A stretch of 64,000 bases of DNA from positions 186,001 through 250,000 of the forward strand of contig CALRMX020000004.1 of the NCBI GenBank assembly GCA_943369355.1, given 5' to 3'. The stretch's first letter is position 1; the number at the start of each line of letters is the position of its first letter. The notes under the pieces were generated by a model. It did no database searches, had not been told where the DNA came from, and saw nothing but the letters and a program-made list of their open reading frames with translations. Made by a program: the position numbers and the translations under genes. Shown piece by piece: positions 1-7,958 of the stretch. The stretch is from UBA7662 sp943369355. GTDB lineage: Bacteria > Bacteroidota > Bacteroidia > UBA7662.

Positions 1-426
1 GCCCAAGCCTCCGACGCCGAAGCTAAGCTAGAGATACTGAAAAACAGCGGCAGTGATAAAGACACGGCTGTAATAAACAATAGAGCTCGTTTAGCTGGAG
101 CCAAGAATACCTTAAAAACGTTGCAAACTCAGCTCGACCGCCTGTCGAAGTACGGTGGTGCCTATACCAGCGTTAAAGAGCAACTTGAACAAGAAAACGA
201 AGAGTTGGTAAAGATTAGAATGCGCTACGAAAAGGCCAAAGTAGATGCTGAAGAAGCTTTGCCCGTAAAATTCGTAGTAAACTCTGCCAAAGTTGCCGAG
301 AAAAAACACACGCCTGTACGTTGGCTGATTGTTGTACTGAGCACAGCCGGTGCATTTTTGTTATCGCTACTGGTATTGGTAGCTGTTGAGAATTACCGCT
401 TTTTACGGGCTCAAAAACAAGGGTGA
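1..426 (+). CDS. Wzz/GumC-like polysaccharide chain-length determinant (C-terminal part)
   Basis: The frame is open from the first base of the window, so the gene starts upstream; 141 residues are visible. They show a charged, coiled-coil-like stretch rich in K, E and Q, then a proline-containing hinge (HTPVRW) and one hydrophobic segment of about 22 residues near the C-terminus, ending in a short basic tail. That order is typical of the last part of Wzz/GumC-type polysaccharide co-polymerases, which sit in the inner membrane with a large periplasmic coiled coil and control the length of O-antigen or exopolysaccharide. The stop codon overlaps the next start (TGATG), and that neighbour is an O-antigen ligase/polymerase, which supports the call. 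A different coiled-coil inner-membrane protein is possible because the N-terminal Wzz domain is not in the window. Confidence 0.7.
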   Translation, partial: AQASDAEAKLEILKNSGSDKDTAVINNRARLAGAKNTLKTLQTQLDRLSKYGGAYTSVKEQLEQENEELVKIRMRYEKAKVDAEEALPVKFVVNSAKVAEKKHTPVRWLIVVLSTAGAFLLSLLVLVAVENYRFLRAQKQG

Positions 427-1886
427 TGCTGGAGCTACCGGCCATATCGAGGCGGGGATTTTTTGTGTTTATGGCTCTTTTTGTTGCCTTAAGCACCTAC
501 ATGACCACACGCGAGCAATATTGGTTTCTCGCCGTACCGGTAGCTATGTGGTTCGTATATTTCATCACTTTTTCAATCGACCGTAGTCTGCTTTTTATCA
601 CAGCCGTAACGCCGCTGAGCATGTTAGTCGATTTAAAAGAAGTAGGCATTAGCTTTACTTTGCCTACTGAGCCTCTTTTGCTAGGCATGATGGTCTTATT
701 TTACATCAAACTACTGATTGAGGGCAAGTACGACAAACGAGCATTTTTTCATCCTGTGACGTTGACGTTGGTTGCGTATTTGTTTTGGATGGTATTTACA
801 GCCATCAATAGTACTCTTCCACTTATCTCGTTGAAGTTTATACTCTCCAATCTTTGGTTCATCACCTGCTTTTACTTTATTGGCATTCAGGTGTTTAGAA
901 AGCGCTCCAATCTACATCTCTTTTTGTGGCTCTATCTAATCAGTATGTTGATGGTTTGCGGATATGCAATATTTCAACATGCTGGCGATGGTTTTACCAA
1001 ACAAGCTGCTGATTGGGCTGCGCAGCCATTTGTCATCAATCACGGCATTTATGCGGCGATGATTGCCTTTTTCATGCCATTTGCCACCATTTACCTGCTA
1101 CAAAGCCGATTATTCACCAATAAACCCTTGGTGAGCTTTATCATGTTGGGCATCTTGCTCTTTCTCACGTTAGCAATCATTTTGTCGTACACACGAGCAG
1201 CATGGGTAAGCGTTCTGGCAGCACTTGCCTTTTATGGTGTTCTTCAGCTTCGCATTAAATTTCAGTCGTTACTCATCCTTCTAGGCCTGTTAGTAGTTGG
1301 TTTTTTTGCCTTTCAAACAGAAATACTCATGCGTTTGGAACGCAACAAAACCGACTCAGCCACAGACATGAGCAAACATGTGAAGTCGATTTCGAATATC
1401 AGAACCGACGCCTCCAATCTGGAGCGTTTAAACCGTTGGTCGAGCGCTTGGCGGATGTTCCAAGAAAAACCTATTCTCGGCTGGGGACCTGGCACCTATA
1501 TGCTAAAATATGCACCCTATCAAAAGCCCCAAGACAAAACTATCGTGAGTACCAATATGGCCGATATCGGTGGCATTCACAGCGAATACCTAGGACCACT
1601 GGTAGAGATGGGTATTCCTGGATTTTTGCTGTTTCTCACCTTCATAGGAGTTGTACTACAGCGTGCCATGAAGTTGTATTATGAGCTCCAAAATGGGTAT
1701 ATGCGACAAACCGTGCTCATGTTGCTTCTTGGCCTAATCACGTACCTAACGCATGGATTTCTAAACAACTATCTCGATATCGATAAAACCGCTGTGTTGT
1801 TTTGGGGCTTTATCGGTATGCTTACGGCCATCGACCTTTATCACCGAAACGACGGTGAACCTTCAGGGTTTGAAACGAACACTTAA
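426..1886 (+). CDS. O-antigen ligase / Wzy-type polymerase family membrane protein
   Basis: 486 residues with about ten to twelve hydrophobic segments. The Wzy_C/O-antigen ligase signature is visible: YTRAAW near residue 256, RLNRW near 335, GWGPGTY near 352, and HSEYLGPLVEMGIPG from about 385, all in the order expected for the large periplasmic loop and the following helix. The family either joins O-antigen to lipid A core or polymerises undecaprenyl-linked repeat units at the periplasmic face. The ATG at 426 overlaps the upstream Wzz-like stop codon (TGATG), so translation is probably coupled; a GTG at 423 is an alternative start. The 3' end runs 24 bases into the convergent phosphatase gene. 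Ligase and polymerase cannot be told apart from sequence alone. Confidence 0.82.
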   Translation: MLELPAISRRGFFVFMALFVALSTYMTTREQYWFLAVPVAMWFVYFITFSIDRSLLFITAVTPLSMLVDLKEVGISFTLPTEPLLLGMMVLFYIKLLIEGKYDKRAFFHPVTLTLVAYLFWMVFTAINSTLPLISLKFILSNLWFITCFYFIGIQVFRKRSNLHLFLWLYLISMLMVCGYAIFQHAGDGFTKQAADWAAQPFVINHGIYAAMIAFFMPFATIYLLQSRLFTNKPLVSFIMLGILLFLTLAIILSYTRAAWVSVLAALAFYGVLQLRIKFQSLLILLGLLVVGFFAFQTEILMRLERNKTDSATDMSKHVKSISNIRTDASNLERLNRWSSAWRMFQEKPILGWGPGTYMLKYAPYQKPQDKTIVSTNMADIGGIHSEYLGPLVEMGIPGFLLFLTFIGVVLQRAMKLYYELQNGYMRQTVLMLLLGLITYLTHGFLNNYLDIDKTAVLFWGFIGMLTAIDLYHRNDGEPSGFETNT

Positions 1887-3116
1887 AAGACTTATATCGT
1901 CTTCAAATTCGGCTTCTCCCTTGTGCTTACGTAAAGCTGTGACTATATTTTTATTGAGTTCGGCCAGCTTAGTACCTTGCCAATTCTTAACGGCTTCAAC
2001 AACCCCTTCTGTACCGAAAGCGTAACCACGATAATTGGTGGCTTCGCTTACACCATCGGTAAAAGCAGTTATGACGTCGCCTGCTTGCAGTTGCATTTTT
2101 CCAACATTCAAGAAAGGTAATTGATCGAACATCCCAAGTATGGTTGTTCCCAATTTCAACTCATGCACTTCACCGTCTCGAAATAATAAGGGAGGCACAT
2201 GTCCCGCACTGATGTATTTCAATTGACCGGTCTCTCGCTCTAGCTTGGCGATGAACAAGGTGATGAACTTCTCACCCTTGGTAATTGACAATACGGATCG
2301 ATTCAACTCAGCAACGAGGCTCCTCAAATTCGGATGAAAGCGGATCAATGCACGCAAGTTTGCTTGAAAATTCGACATTAGCAGGGCTGCTGGTATACCC
2401 TTACCCGATACGTCGGCCACACAAAACACCTCTTCACCATCGGGTAAAGTCATGGCATCGTAGTAGTCGCCTCCTACATCGCGGTGTGGCAAATACACCG
2501 CCGACATTTCAACTTCCCCGTCATAGGGTAGGCTATCGGGAATGAGCATTCCCTGCATCTGGGCCGCTAGTGAGAGTTCGTTTTGAATTTTTTCCTGCTG
2601 AAGTCGATGCTTTTCAAGCTTCCTGTTTTCATTGGCCACAGCCACAATATTGGTTACCCCTTGCACATAACTTAGCACTTCTTTTCGTATATCAATATCG
2701 TCGAGCTCACATTCGCTCAATAGCACAAAGGCTATCGGATCTTGCTGGTAGAGAATAGGAACAACGCGTTCAAATCCGGGGAAGATGGTTTTGAGCTCAT
2801 TGCTCAAAGTTCCCATATGCTTGTATGGCAACAACTTATCCGGCGACTCTGGGAATTCGCGTGTGTCCAGTAATCTCGAGCCATATTTTCGCCACTCCGG
2901 TTCAGGCAAATACAATAAAAAGCGTTTGAATCGGAGTTCTTCTGTGAGGAGATATCGGTAAATCTCGATTAATGCGTTGTTGGAGAAATTAAAATTAATG
3001 GCTTGCGTCAGCTGCAGCACGGCATCGAGCTGAATGTTACGTAATTCTAGTTTCCGGATTAAATCCAGGGCAACTTGTCCAGCATCGGTGGACTGTAACA
3101 TGACTGCAGGCTCCAT
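1863..3116 (-). CDS. PP2C-family serine/threonine phosphatase with SpoIIE/RsbU domain
   Basis: 417 residues. Residues 1-165 look like a GAF-type sensor region without recognisable ligand residues, followed by a short helical linker (about 165-190). The SpoIIE/RsbU PPM phosphatase domain then runs to the end. Metal-binding motifs are intact: DVGGDYYD (213-220), DVSGKG (235-240), a DGVSEA motif near 363 and a DDISLL motif near 408. Such enzymes dephosphorylate anti-sigma-factor antagonists or similar STAS proteins. No anti-sigma factor, STAS protein or histidine kinase lies nearby, so the partner is unknown. There is no signal peptide, so the protein is cytoplasmic. Its last 24 bases overlap the convergent O-antigen ligase gene. 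Confidence 0.88.
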   Translation of the reverse strand: MEPAVMLQSTDAGQVALDLIRKLELRNIQLDAVLQLTQAINFNFSNNALIEIYRYLLTEELRFKRFLLYLPEPEWRKYGSRLLDTREFPESPDKLLPYKHMGTLSNELKTIFPGFERVVPILYQQDPIAFVLLSECELDDIDIRKEVLSYVQGVTNIVAVANENRKLEKHRLQQEKIQNELSLAAQMQGMLIPDSLPYDGEVEMSAVYLPHRDVGGDYYDAMTLPDGEEVFCVADVSGKGIPAALLMSNFQANLRALIRFHPNLRSLVAELNRSVLSITKGEKFITLFIAKLERETGQLKYISAGHVPPLLFRDGEVHELKLGTTILGMFDQLPFLNVGKMQLQAGDVITAFTDGVSEATNYRGYAFGTEGVVEAVKNWQGTKLAELNKNIVTALRKHKGEAEFEDDISLLSVRFKP

Positions 3117-3264
3117 CTATTGCTTCGAAATTAGGTCTTTTCTATGGATCAACCGCGACGAAGCGCAATAAATACCGTCGTCTAAACTCACAATAGCGTT
3201 AAAAAAACTTAAGGAGCCCGCTCAAGCTCGTGTCTTTTAACACAAGGTCTTCTTATTCAATTCC

Positions 3265-4353
3265 TTATTGGAGTTTTATCTTAGCATCAAAAGCATCACT
3301 GAGCCCGTTACCCATCAAGTTAAATGCGAGCACCAAAAGTAAAATAACCAATCCTGGTACCAACGCTAAATACGCTGCATCCATCAAAATATAGGGATAA
3401 TGTTCTTTAATCATCATTCCAAGCGTAGGCACAGGGGGCTGAACGCCTATACCTAAAAAGCTCAAGCCCGATTCCACCAATATTGCCGTAGCAAAATTGG
3501 ATGCTCCGATGATAATTACAGGCCCCATGATGTTGGGAAGAATATGCCGCACCAAGATGCGCATTGGGCCAAAGCCCATGGCCTTGGCTGCCTCTACGAA
3601 TTCCTTTTCGCGCAATGAAAGCACCTGTCCGCGAACAATCCTCGCTACGTCTACCCACATCGTTAGCCCCACCGCCAAAAACACCTGCCAGAATCCCTTT
3701 CCTAAGGCAAGTGAAAAAGCGATAACCAGCAATAAAGAAGGAATTGACCATGTGACATTGACAAACCACTGTATGAGCTGATCGACCCATCCCCTGAAAT
3801 AGCCTGCAGCCATGCCCAAAGCTGTCCCGATGAGTATGCTGATGAGTACAGCCATAAGCCCCACTGCCAAAGATACCCTTAACCCGATAATCAACCGGCT
3901 TAATAAATCCCGACCTAAAGCATCGGTGCCCAGCCAATACTTGCGGTGAACAAGATAATTACCCATGGATGCATGGTTTAACGGGAGGTACTCAACTTTC
4001 ACACCTCCATCATAAGGCACGTAACGGATACTATCTCCGATTACCTCAGCACTTTGTACGAGCATGTTTTGAACCGGCCTATCGTCGCCATTTATCCATA
4101 AACTGAGCCAAGAAGGTTCTGCAATACTCTCATCGCGACTTTGAATAAAAACTGCATCTGTAAGCGGCTTTCTGGCCACTAGGGCTAGCGTTTGATCATT
4201 GGCATTCGAACTTTTATCGGGCGTGATTAAATAGCCGGCAATCGCTATAAGAACTACCGCAAGAAGAAAAACTGCTGAGAATACGGCGGGCAAGTTCTTT
4301 TTAAAGCGCTTCAACAGAAGTTTAAATGGAGATTCTATGGTATATGAATTCAT
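3265..4353 (-). CDS. ABC transporter permease, OppC/DppC type (orphan)
   Basis: 362 residues from ATG 4353. This start is preferred to the longer open frame because it forms an ATGA overlap with the upstream glycosyltransferase stop and begins MNSYTIESPFK. There is one N-terminal membrane segment (about 20-42) and an extracytoplasmic stretch of about 100 residues. A classic permease core follows, starting around LGTDALGRDLLSRL, with the EAA-loop motif EAAKAMGFGPMRI and a C-terminal GLSFLGIGVQPP. The OppC/DppC family imports peptides or metals together with an OppB partner, two ATPases and a binding protein. None of these is nearby, so subunits must be encoded elsewhere. It is the last gene of the operon 6411-3265. 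The large insertion after the first helix is common in Bacteroidota homologues. Confidence 0.85.
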   Translation of the reverse strand: MNSYTIESPFKLLLKRFKKNLPAVFSAVFLLAVVLIAIAGYLITPDKSSNANDQTLALVARKPLTDAVFIQSRDESIAEPSWLSLWINGDDRPVQNMLVQSAEVIGDSIRYVPYDGGVKVEYLPLNHASMGNYLVHRKYWLGTDALGRDLLSRLIIGLRVSLAVGLMAVLISILIGTALGMAAGYFRGWVDQLIQWFVNVTWSIPSLLLVIAFSLALGKGFWQVFLAVGLTMWVDVARIVRGQVLSLREKEFVEAAKAMGFGPMRILVRHILPNIMGPVIIIGASNFATAILVESGLSFLGIGVQPPVPTLGMMIKEHYPYILMDAAYLALVPGLVILLLVLAFNLMGNGLSDAFDAKIKLQ

Positions 4354-5474
4354 TTCAACTTTCGACCTTTCCACGTATATCCCCCAAATTGAGCAGTAAC
4401 ACCCATCACCAAAATATAAATAACATGAAATATTTGGACAAAAAGCAACAGCCTTAGTCGTTCTGAAATTCCGAAAAAAGAGCAAGCTCTTTTCATGAAC
4501 AAATATTCCATTATCAATTTGATGCTAAACAGCACTACTGGTTGCAAAATTGATATGATGCCAAAAACTGAAAGAACTATGGAACAAAATAACCATAGAT
4601 TATACAAATAAATAAATACAAGTTCGCGGGTAACTCCTGGCATGACATACGACCTACTTTTTGAAACCCATCTTTTGCGTTGATGATAAAAGTCTCTTAT
4701 CGTTTTTGATGAATCCGTAAAAACTAATGCATCAGCAAGCAGTACAAATCGAACTGAACCGGGTTGATTGAGATGAATTTTATGCATCATAAATTCATCG
4801 TCGCCAGAAGCGAAGTGCTCATTCCCTTCAAAGCCATTTAATTCAAAGAACCTTTCCTTTCGGTAGCCAATATTTGATCCATGACACGTGTTTGGCTGTT
4901 TCAAAGAAATAGCAGCGGCACTTACGCCATGTACCGAAGCAAATTCAAGTTGCTGTAACTTTCCAAATAAACTGTTTTCTGTGAGAACAACAGGACCTAC
5001 AACCATGTCAGGGTTATAGTAACTTATGACTCGATCAACCGCATTTAGCCAATCTACCGAACGGCGACAATCGGCGTCGGTTGCCAATATCCAATTGCCT
5101 CTCGATTCTTGGATTCCATAACTAATGGCTCCCTTTTTATTGGGTAGAAATCCGTCGTCGGCAGTACGTTGAAGCAATCGAAGGCGCTTGTCGCCAATTG
5201 ACTTTACCATTTCTGCAGTTGCATCTTCAGAAAAATCATCAATTACAATTACCTCAAACCTATCTGCTGGAAAACTCTGAACTAGCAAGTCTTCAATGCA
5301 TTGTTTAATCTTACCCTCTTCATTACGTGCCGCAATTAAGATAGAGTAAAAGTTTTCGGTAGAAAGATGCTCAGGTATCTTTTCAAAGAAAAGACTTCGC
5401 CAAGCGCTTAAATATTTAAGAACAAAGCCACTGTGCCAAAAAATTGCAACGCTAGTTATTACCCAAAAAACCAT
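4350..5474 (-). CDS. Membrane-associated family 2 glycosyltransferase
   Basis: 374 residues with an N-terminal hydrophobic segment, a GT-A catalytic domain and two or three C-terminal membrane helices. Catalytic landmarks: ARNEEGKI near residue 48, VIDDFSEDAT near 76, the DxD-type DADC near 132, an acidic GDDEFMMH motif and QRKRW for the acceptor site (the Q(Q/R)xRW type of processive or membrane GT2 enzymes). It probably transfers a sugar from a nucleotide-sugar donor to a lipid or polysaccharide at the inner membrane. The start at 5474 overlaps the upstream membrane-protein gene by 23 bases, and its stop forms ATGA with the permease start, so the three genes should be co-translated. The acceptor is unknown. 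Confidence 0.85.
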   Translation of the reverse strand: MVFWVITSVAIFWHSGFVLKYLSAWRSLFFEKIPEHLSTENFYSILIAARNEEGKIKQCIEDLLVQSFPADRFEVIVIDDFSEDATAEMVKSIGDKRLRLLQRTADDGFLPNKKGAISYGIQESRGNWILATDADCRRSVDWLNAVDRVISYYNPDMVVGPVVLTENSLFGKLQQLEFASVHGVSAAAISLKQPNTCHGSNIGYRKERFFELNGFEGNEHFASGDDEFMMHKIHLNQPGSVRFVLLADALVFTDSSKTIRDFYHQRKRWVSKSRSYVMPGVTRELVFIYLYNLWLFCSIVLSVFGIISILQPVVLFSIKLIMEYLFMKRACSFFGISERLRLLLFVQIFHVIYILVMGVTAQFGGYTWKGRKLK

Positions 5475-6411
5475 TTCGCTTCGAATTAATCAAAAGCACC
5501 CCTCCAACAGAAGCAGGTAAAATAACATTTATCAACCATAAGAGATAGGATGGCATAATCGCCAGTAATACTGACCCAGCTATAGGAAAAAATAATACGT
5601 ATGCTATTCCTCCCTGAACACCTAAATCTGTATAAACCGAACTTGGCATTATTGCTTGGAACAAGAAAAGCAGTGGAAATAGAATAACAGCTTCGCTAAA
5701 CGAGAAGGATAAGCCAACGAAGAGTGCTAGGCAGAACAACTGCATATATACAACCAAAACTCTAATAAAGGACAAAATCAGCAGTCGACATAAAGCAACT
5801 CTAGAGAAATGGGCTGAAAATCTAAGGTATTTGGTAAATCTCCTTCCGCGAGGGAGTCTTCGCAAGAGCATTAAGACCTTATTACTACCAAAAAATATAC
5901 TCAATAATATACTAAAAGCGAATAGGACAATAATAGACCCTGCTTGCTTTAACCATTCCGGAAAGAATAAAGGCCAGTCGTACCAAAATAGTGCTATTCC
6001 TCCAAGAAAATAAACAACTACTAACGCACTTAGCGAAGAAATAAACGTCGCCGTAGTCGCTGGAATTCTATATCTCGACGGAACAAATAGAAGACGACCG
6101 GCAAATTCCCCAATCCTATTTGGTGTAAGAATCCCAACAGACAGTCCAACTAAAATTGCTTGAAACGCGAGGGATTGACTTATTCGGTACCGACCCTGTA
6201 ATGCCAAACGCCATTTGTAGGTATCAATACTTATATTCCAAGGTACTAACAGTAATGCAACAAGGAGCCATAACACGTTATCGGTTGAAAATCTGGCCAA
6301 AAAATACTGCAACTTAATTGCATCGTCCCCCTCCTTATTAAACTGATAAACCAACCATATGAAAAAGACAATCCCCAAAATGGCATTCATCCACTTGAGT
6401 ATTCTTTTCAT
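5452..6411 (-). CDS. LPG synthase TM-domain family (UPF0104-like) membrane protein
   Basis: 319 residues from ATG 6411; the frame is open further upstream but MKRILKWMN is the natural start, with a positive N-terminus followed by a helix. About eight hydrophobic segments are visible, with the family pattern of a conserved GxxxPxRxGEF-like stretch (LTPNRIGEFAGRLLF) and a late PSSVYTDLGVQGG motif. This is the flippase-like transmembrane half of lysylphosphatidylglycerol synthases, without the C-terminal aminoacyl-transferase half. Stand-alone members are often found beside GT2 enzymes, and here the next gene is a GT2 with a 23-base overlap, so a joint role in making or moving a glycolipid is likely (inference). 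The start is 48 bases from the divergent ruvC start. Confidence 0.8.
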   Translation of the reverse strand: MKRILKWMNAILGIVFFIWLVYQFNKEGDDAIKLQYFLARFSTDNVLWLLVALLLVPWNISIDTYKWRLALQGRYRISQSLAFQAILVGLSVGILTPNRIGEFAGRLLFVPSRYRIPATTATFISSLSALVVVYFLGGIALFWYDWPLFFPEWLKQAGSIIVLFAFSILLSIFFGSNKVLMLLRRLPRGRRFTKYLRFSAHFSRVALCRLLILSFIRVLVVYMQLFCLALFVGLSFSFSEAVILFPLLFLFQAIMPSSVYTDLGVQGGIAYVLFFPIAGSVLLAIMPSYLLWLINVILPASVGGVLLINSKRNGFLGNN

Positions 6412-6459
6412 ATAAGTACCTTTAACGACATTCACAGCGCTCAAAGAAAACAAAAGTAA

Positions 6460-7035
6460 TTGACTAGCACTAAAACTATCAACGAACGTATTGTGCTTGG
6501 CATCGACCCAGGAACCACTGTCATGGGCTTTGGCCTCATTCGAGTTAAAGGGAAACAAATGGAACTCATAGAGTTAGGCATTTTGCGCTTGGATCGGATT
6601 GCAGACCACGCTGTTAAACTTCGAGCTATTTTCAACGAATTAATTCGAATCATTGACTTGCACCACCCTGATGAACTTGCCATTGAAGCCCCTTTTTATG
6701 GCAAAAACGTACAATCGATGCTCAAACTTGGCCGTGCACAGGGGGTGGCCATTGCAGCTGCCTTGTCGCGAGATATCCCAATGACCGAATATTATCCTAA
6801 AAAAATCAAACAGTCGGTTACCGGCAATGGTAATGCATCTAAAGAACAGGTTGCTGCTATGCTCGATACGCTTTTAAATACTACACTTGCAGCAGAAAAA
6901 CTAGACGCAACTGACGCCCTTGCAGCAGCTGTTTGCCATCACTTTCAAACAAGCAACGGTATAAAAAGTACGGGTGGCAAAGGATGGAAAGGCTTTTTAG
7001 CCAACAATCCCGAGAAAATTATAGGTAGGACCTAA
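6460..7035 (+). CDS. ruvC: Crossover junction endodeoxyribonuclease RuvC
   Basis: 191 residues. RuvC is the dimeric endonuclease that resolves Holliday junctions with RuvAB. The four catalytic carboxylates are all present: D16 in GIDPG, E76 in AIEAPF, and D149 and D152 in LDATDALA, with the conserved KNVQSMLKLGRAQG helix between. The start is TTG at 6460: a TAA codon lies directly upstream in frame and no ATG lies before the essential GIDPGT strand (the only alternative, GTG at 6493, would leave almost nothing before that strand). A -7-like box TACCTTTA at 6417-6424 precedes it. The last 17 bases overlap the convergent HIT gene. The C-terminus carries a basic tail of about 25 residues beyond the conserved core. 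Confidence 0.95.
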   Translation: MTSTKTINERIVLGIDPGTTVMGFGLIRVKGKQMELIELGILRLDRIADHAVKLRAIFNELIRIIDLHHPDELAIEAPFYGKNVQSMLKLGRAQGVAIAAALSRDIPMTEYYPKKIKQSVTGNGNASKEQVAAMLDTLLNTTLAAEKLDATDALAAAVCHHFQTSNGIKSTGGKGWKGFLANNPEKIIGRT

Positions 7036-7411
7036 TTCTTGCCGCTACACCTGCCAATTCTTCAGCAGAAGGTTTCAACTTTGGTTTTGTAAAATTGATA
7101 TCACCAACCTCTTGCAGCGGTACAAGATGTATATGAGTATGCGGAACTTCAAGACCAATTACTGCAACTCCAAGCCTCTTGCAAGGTATGGCCTTCTCAA
7201 TTGCTGGTGCCAATTTTTTGGCGAACAACATTAAGCCAGTCAAAATATCATCTTCCAACTGAAAGATGTAATCTACTTCTACTTTAGGGACTACCAACAC
7301 GTGTCCAGATACTAATGGCATTATATCTAGAAAAGCGATGAAGTTTGCATCCTCCGCGATTTTATGACAAGGTATTTCTCCTTGAATAATACGGGTAAAA
7401 AGGGTCGCCAT
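7019..7411 (-). CDS. HIT family nucleotide hydrolase (HinT-like)
   Basis: 130 residues, the usual length for HinT-type purine nucleoside phosphoramidases. The histidine triad HTHIHLVP is at 91-98, with H93 the expected nucleophile, and the N-terminal signature FTRIIQGEIPCHKI is typical. These homodimeric enzymes cleave AMP from lysine or other amine adducts; the physiological substrate is usually not known. The start codon overlaps the greA stop codon by one base (TAATG), so it is translated from the greA transcript. The 3' end overlaps ruvC by 17 bases on the opposite strand. Confidence 0.92.
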   Translation of the reverse strand: MATLFTRIIQGEIPCHKIAEDANFIAFLDIMPLVSGHVLVVPKVEVDYIFQLEDDILTGLMLFAKKLAPAIEKAIPCKRLGVAVIGLEVPHTHIHLVPLQEVGDINFTKPKLKPSAEELAGVAARIRSYL

Positions 7412-7884
7412 TACACCGTGATTTCGAGTATTTCAAACTTCACAACGCCTGTAGGAACTTGAATTTCTGCAATTTCACCCACTTTCTTACCCAGCAACCC
7501 ACTACCAATGGGGCTATTTACAGAAATTTTTCCGGATTTAAGATCAGCCTCCTTTTCTGAAACCAAGGTGTACTGCATCGTAGTGCCGTTGCCTAAATTT
7601 TTAATTTTCACTTTTGTCAGGGCTTGCACCTTACTCGTATCTATTTGACCTTCCTCAATTAATCGAGCATTCCCAAGAAGTCCCTCTAACTTGGCAATTT
7701 TCATCTCCATCAGTCCTTGTGCTTCTTTGGCAGCATCGTACTCAGCATTTTCCGATAAATCACCTTTATCGCGTGCTTCTTGAATTGCTTTTGCCATTTC
7801 AGACCTACCTCTGGTGCGTAAATCGTTAAGTTCTGCCTTTAGCTTCTCAAGACCTTCCTTTGTGAAATAAGATACCTGACTCAT
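7411..7884 (-). CDS. greA: Transcription elongation factor GreA
   Basis: 157 residues from ATG 7884, the usual GreA length; the open frame reaches further upstream through a terminator hairpin, but MSQVSYFTKEG is the canonical N-terminus. The N-terminal coiled coil carries the tip motif DLSENAEYDAAKE whose acidic residues reach the RNA polymerase active site. The C-terminal FKBP-like half contains NSPIGSGLLGKKVGE. GreA rescues backtracked RNA polymerase by stimulating transcript cleavage. It is followed by the HIT gene with a one-base overlap. A candidate promoter (-7 box 7945-7952) and a terminator-like hairpin (7909-7941) lie directly upstream, suggesting leader attenuation. Confidence 0.95.
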   Translation of the reverse strand: MSQVSYFTKEGLEKLKAELNDLRTRGRSEMAKAIQEARDKGDLSENAEYDAAKEAQGLMEMKIAKLEGLLGNARLIEEGQIDTSKVQALTKVKIKNLGNGTTMQYTLVSEKEADLKSGKISVNSPIGSGLLGKKVGEIAEIQVPTGVVKFEILEITV

Positions 7885-7902
7885 ATTATTGGTATTGGAT
7901 GT

Positions 7903-7941
7903 AAAAAAAAGAAACGCCCCAACCGAAGCAGGGCGTTTCTT
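7903..7941 (-). terminator. Intrinsic terminator after the PorV-like gene, also greA leader hairpin
   Basis: A perfect 11-bp stem (AAGAAACGCCC at 7909-7919 with GGGCGTTTCTT at 7931-7941) with an 11-base loop is followed on the minus strand by eight U residues (7910-7903). It lies 17 bases after the stop codon of the PorV-like gene and ends 18 bases before the greA start codon on the same strand, so it can both end the secretion operon and form the 5' end of greA mRNA. Confidence 0.9.
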
Positions 7942-7944
7942 ATA

Positions 7945-7952
7945 CAAAGGTA
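7945..7952 (-). promoter_or_regulatory. Candidate greA promoter (-7 box)
   Basis: On the minus strand the sequence reads TACCTTTG, a full match to the Bacteroidota -7 consensus TAnnTTTG. If the last G is near -4, transcription starts at about 7941, the first base of the hairpin. No clear -33 TTTG is visible, because that region is the end of the PorV-like coding sequence. Confidence 0.5.
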
Positions 7953-7958
7953 CTAAAA

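Noticed and set aside
3201..3229. Weak hairpin (GAGC/GCTC) with an A run after the OppC permease gene
   Set aside because: Stem of only four base pairs and a U tract several bases away; too weak to call a terminator.
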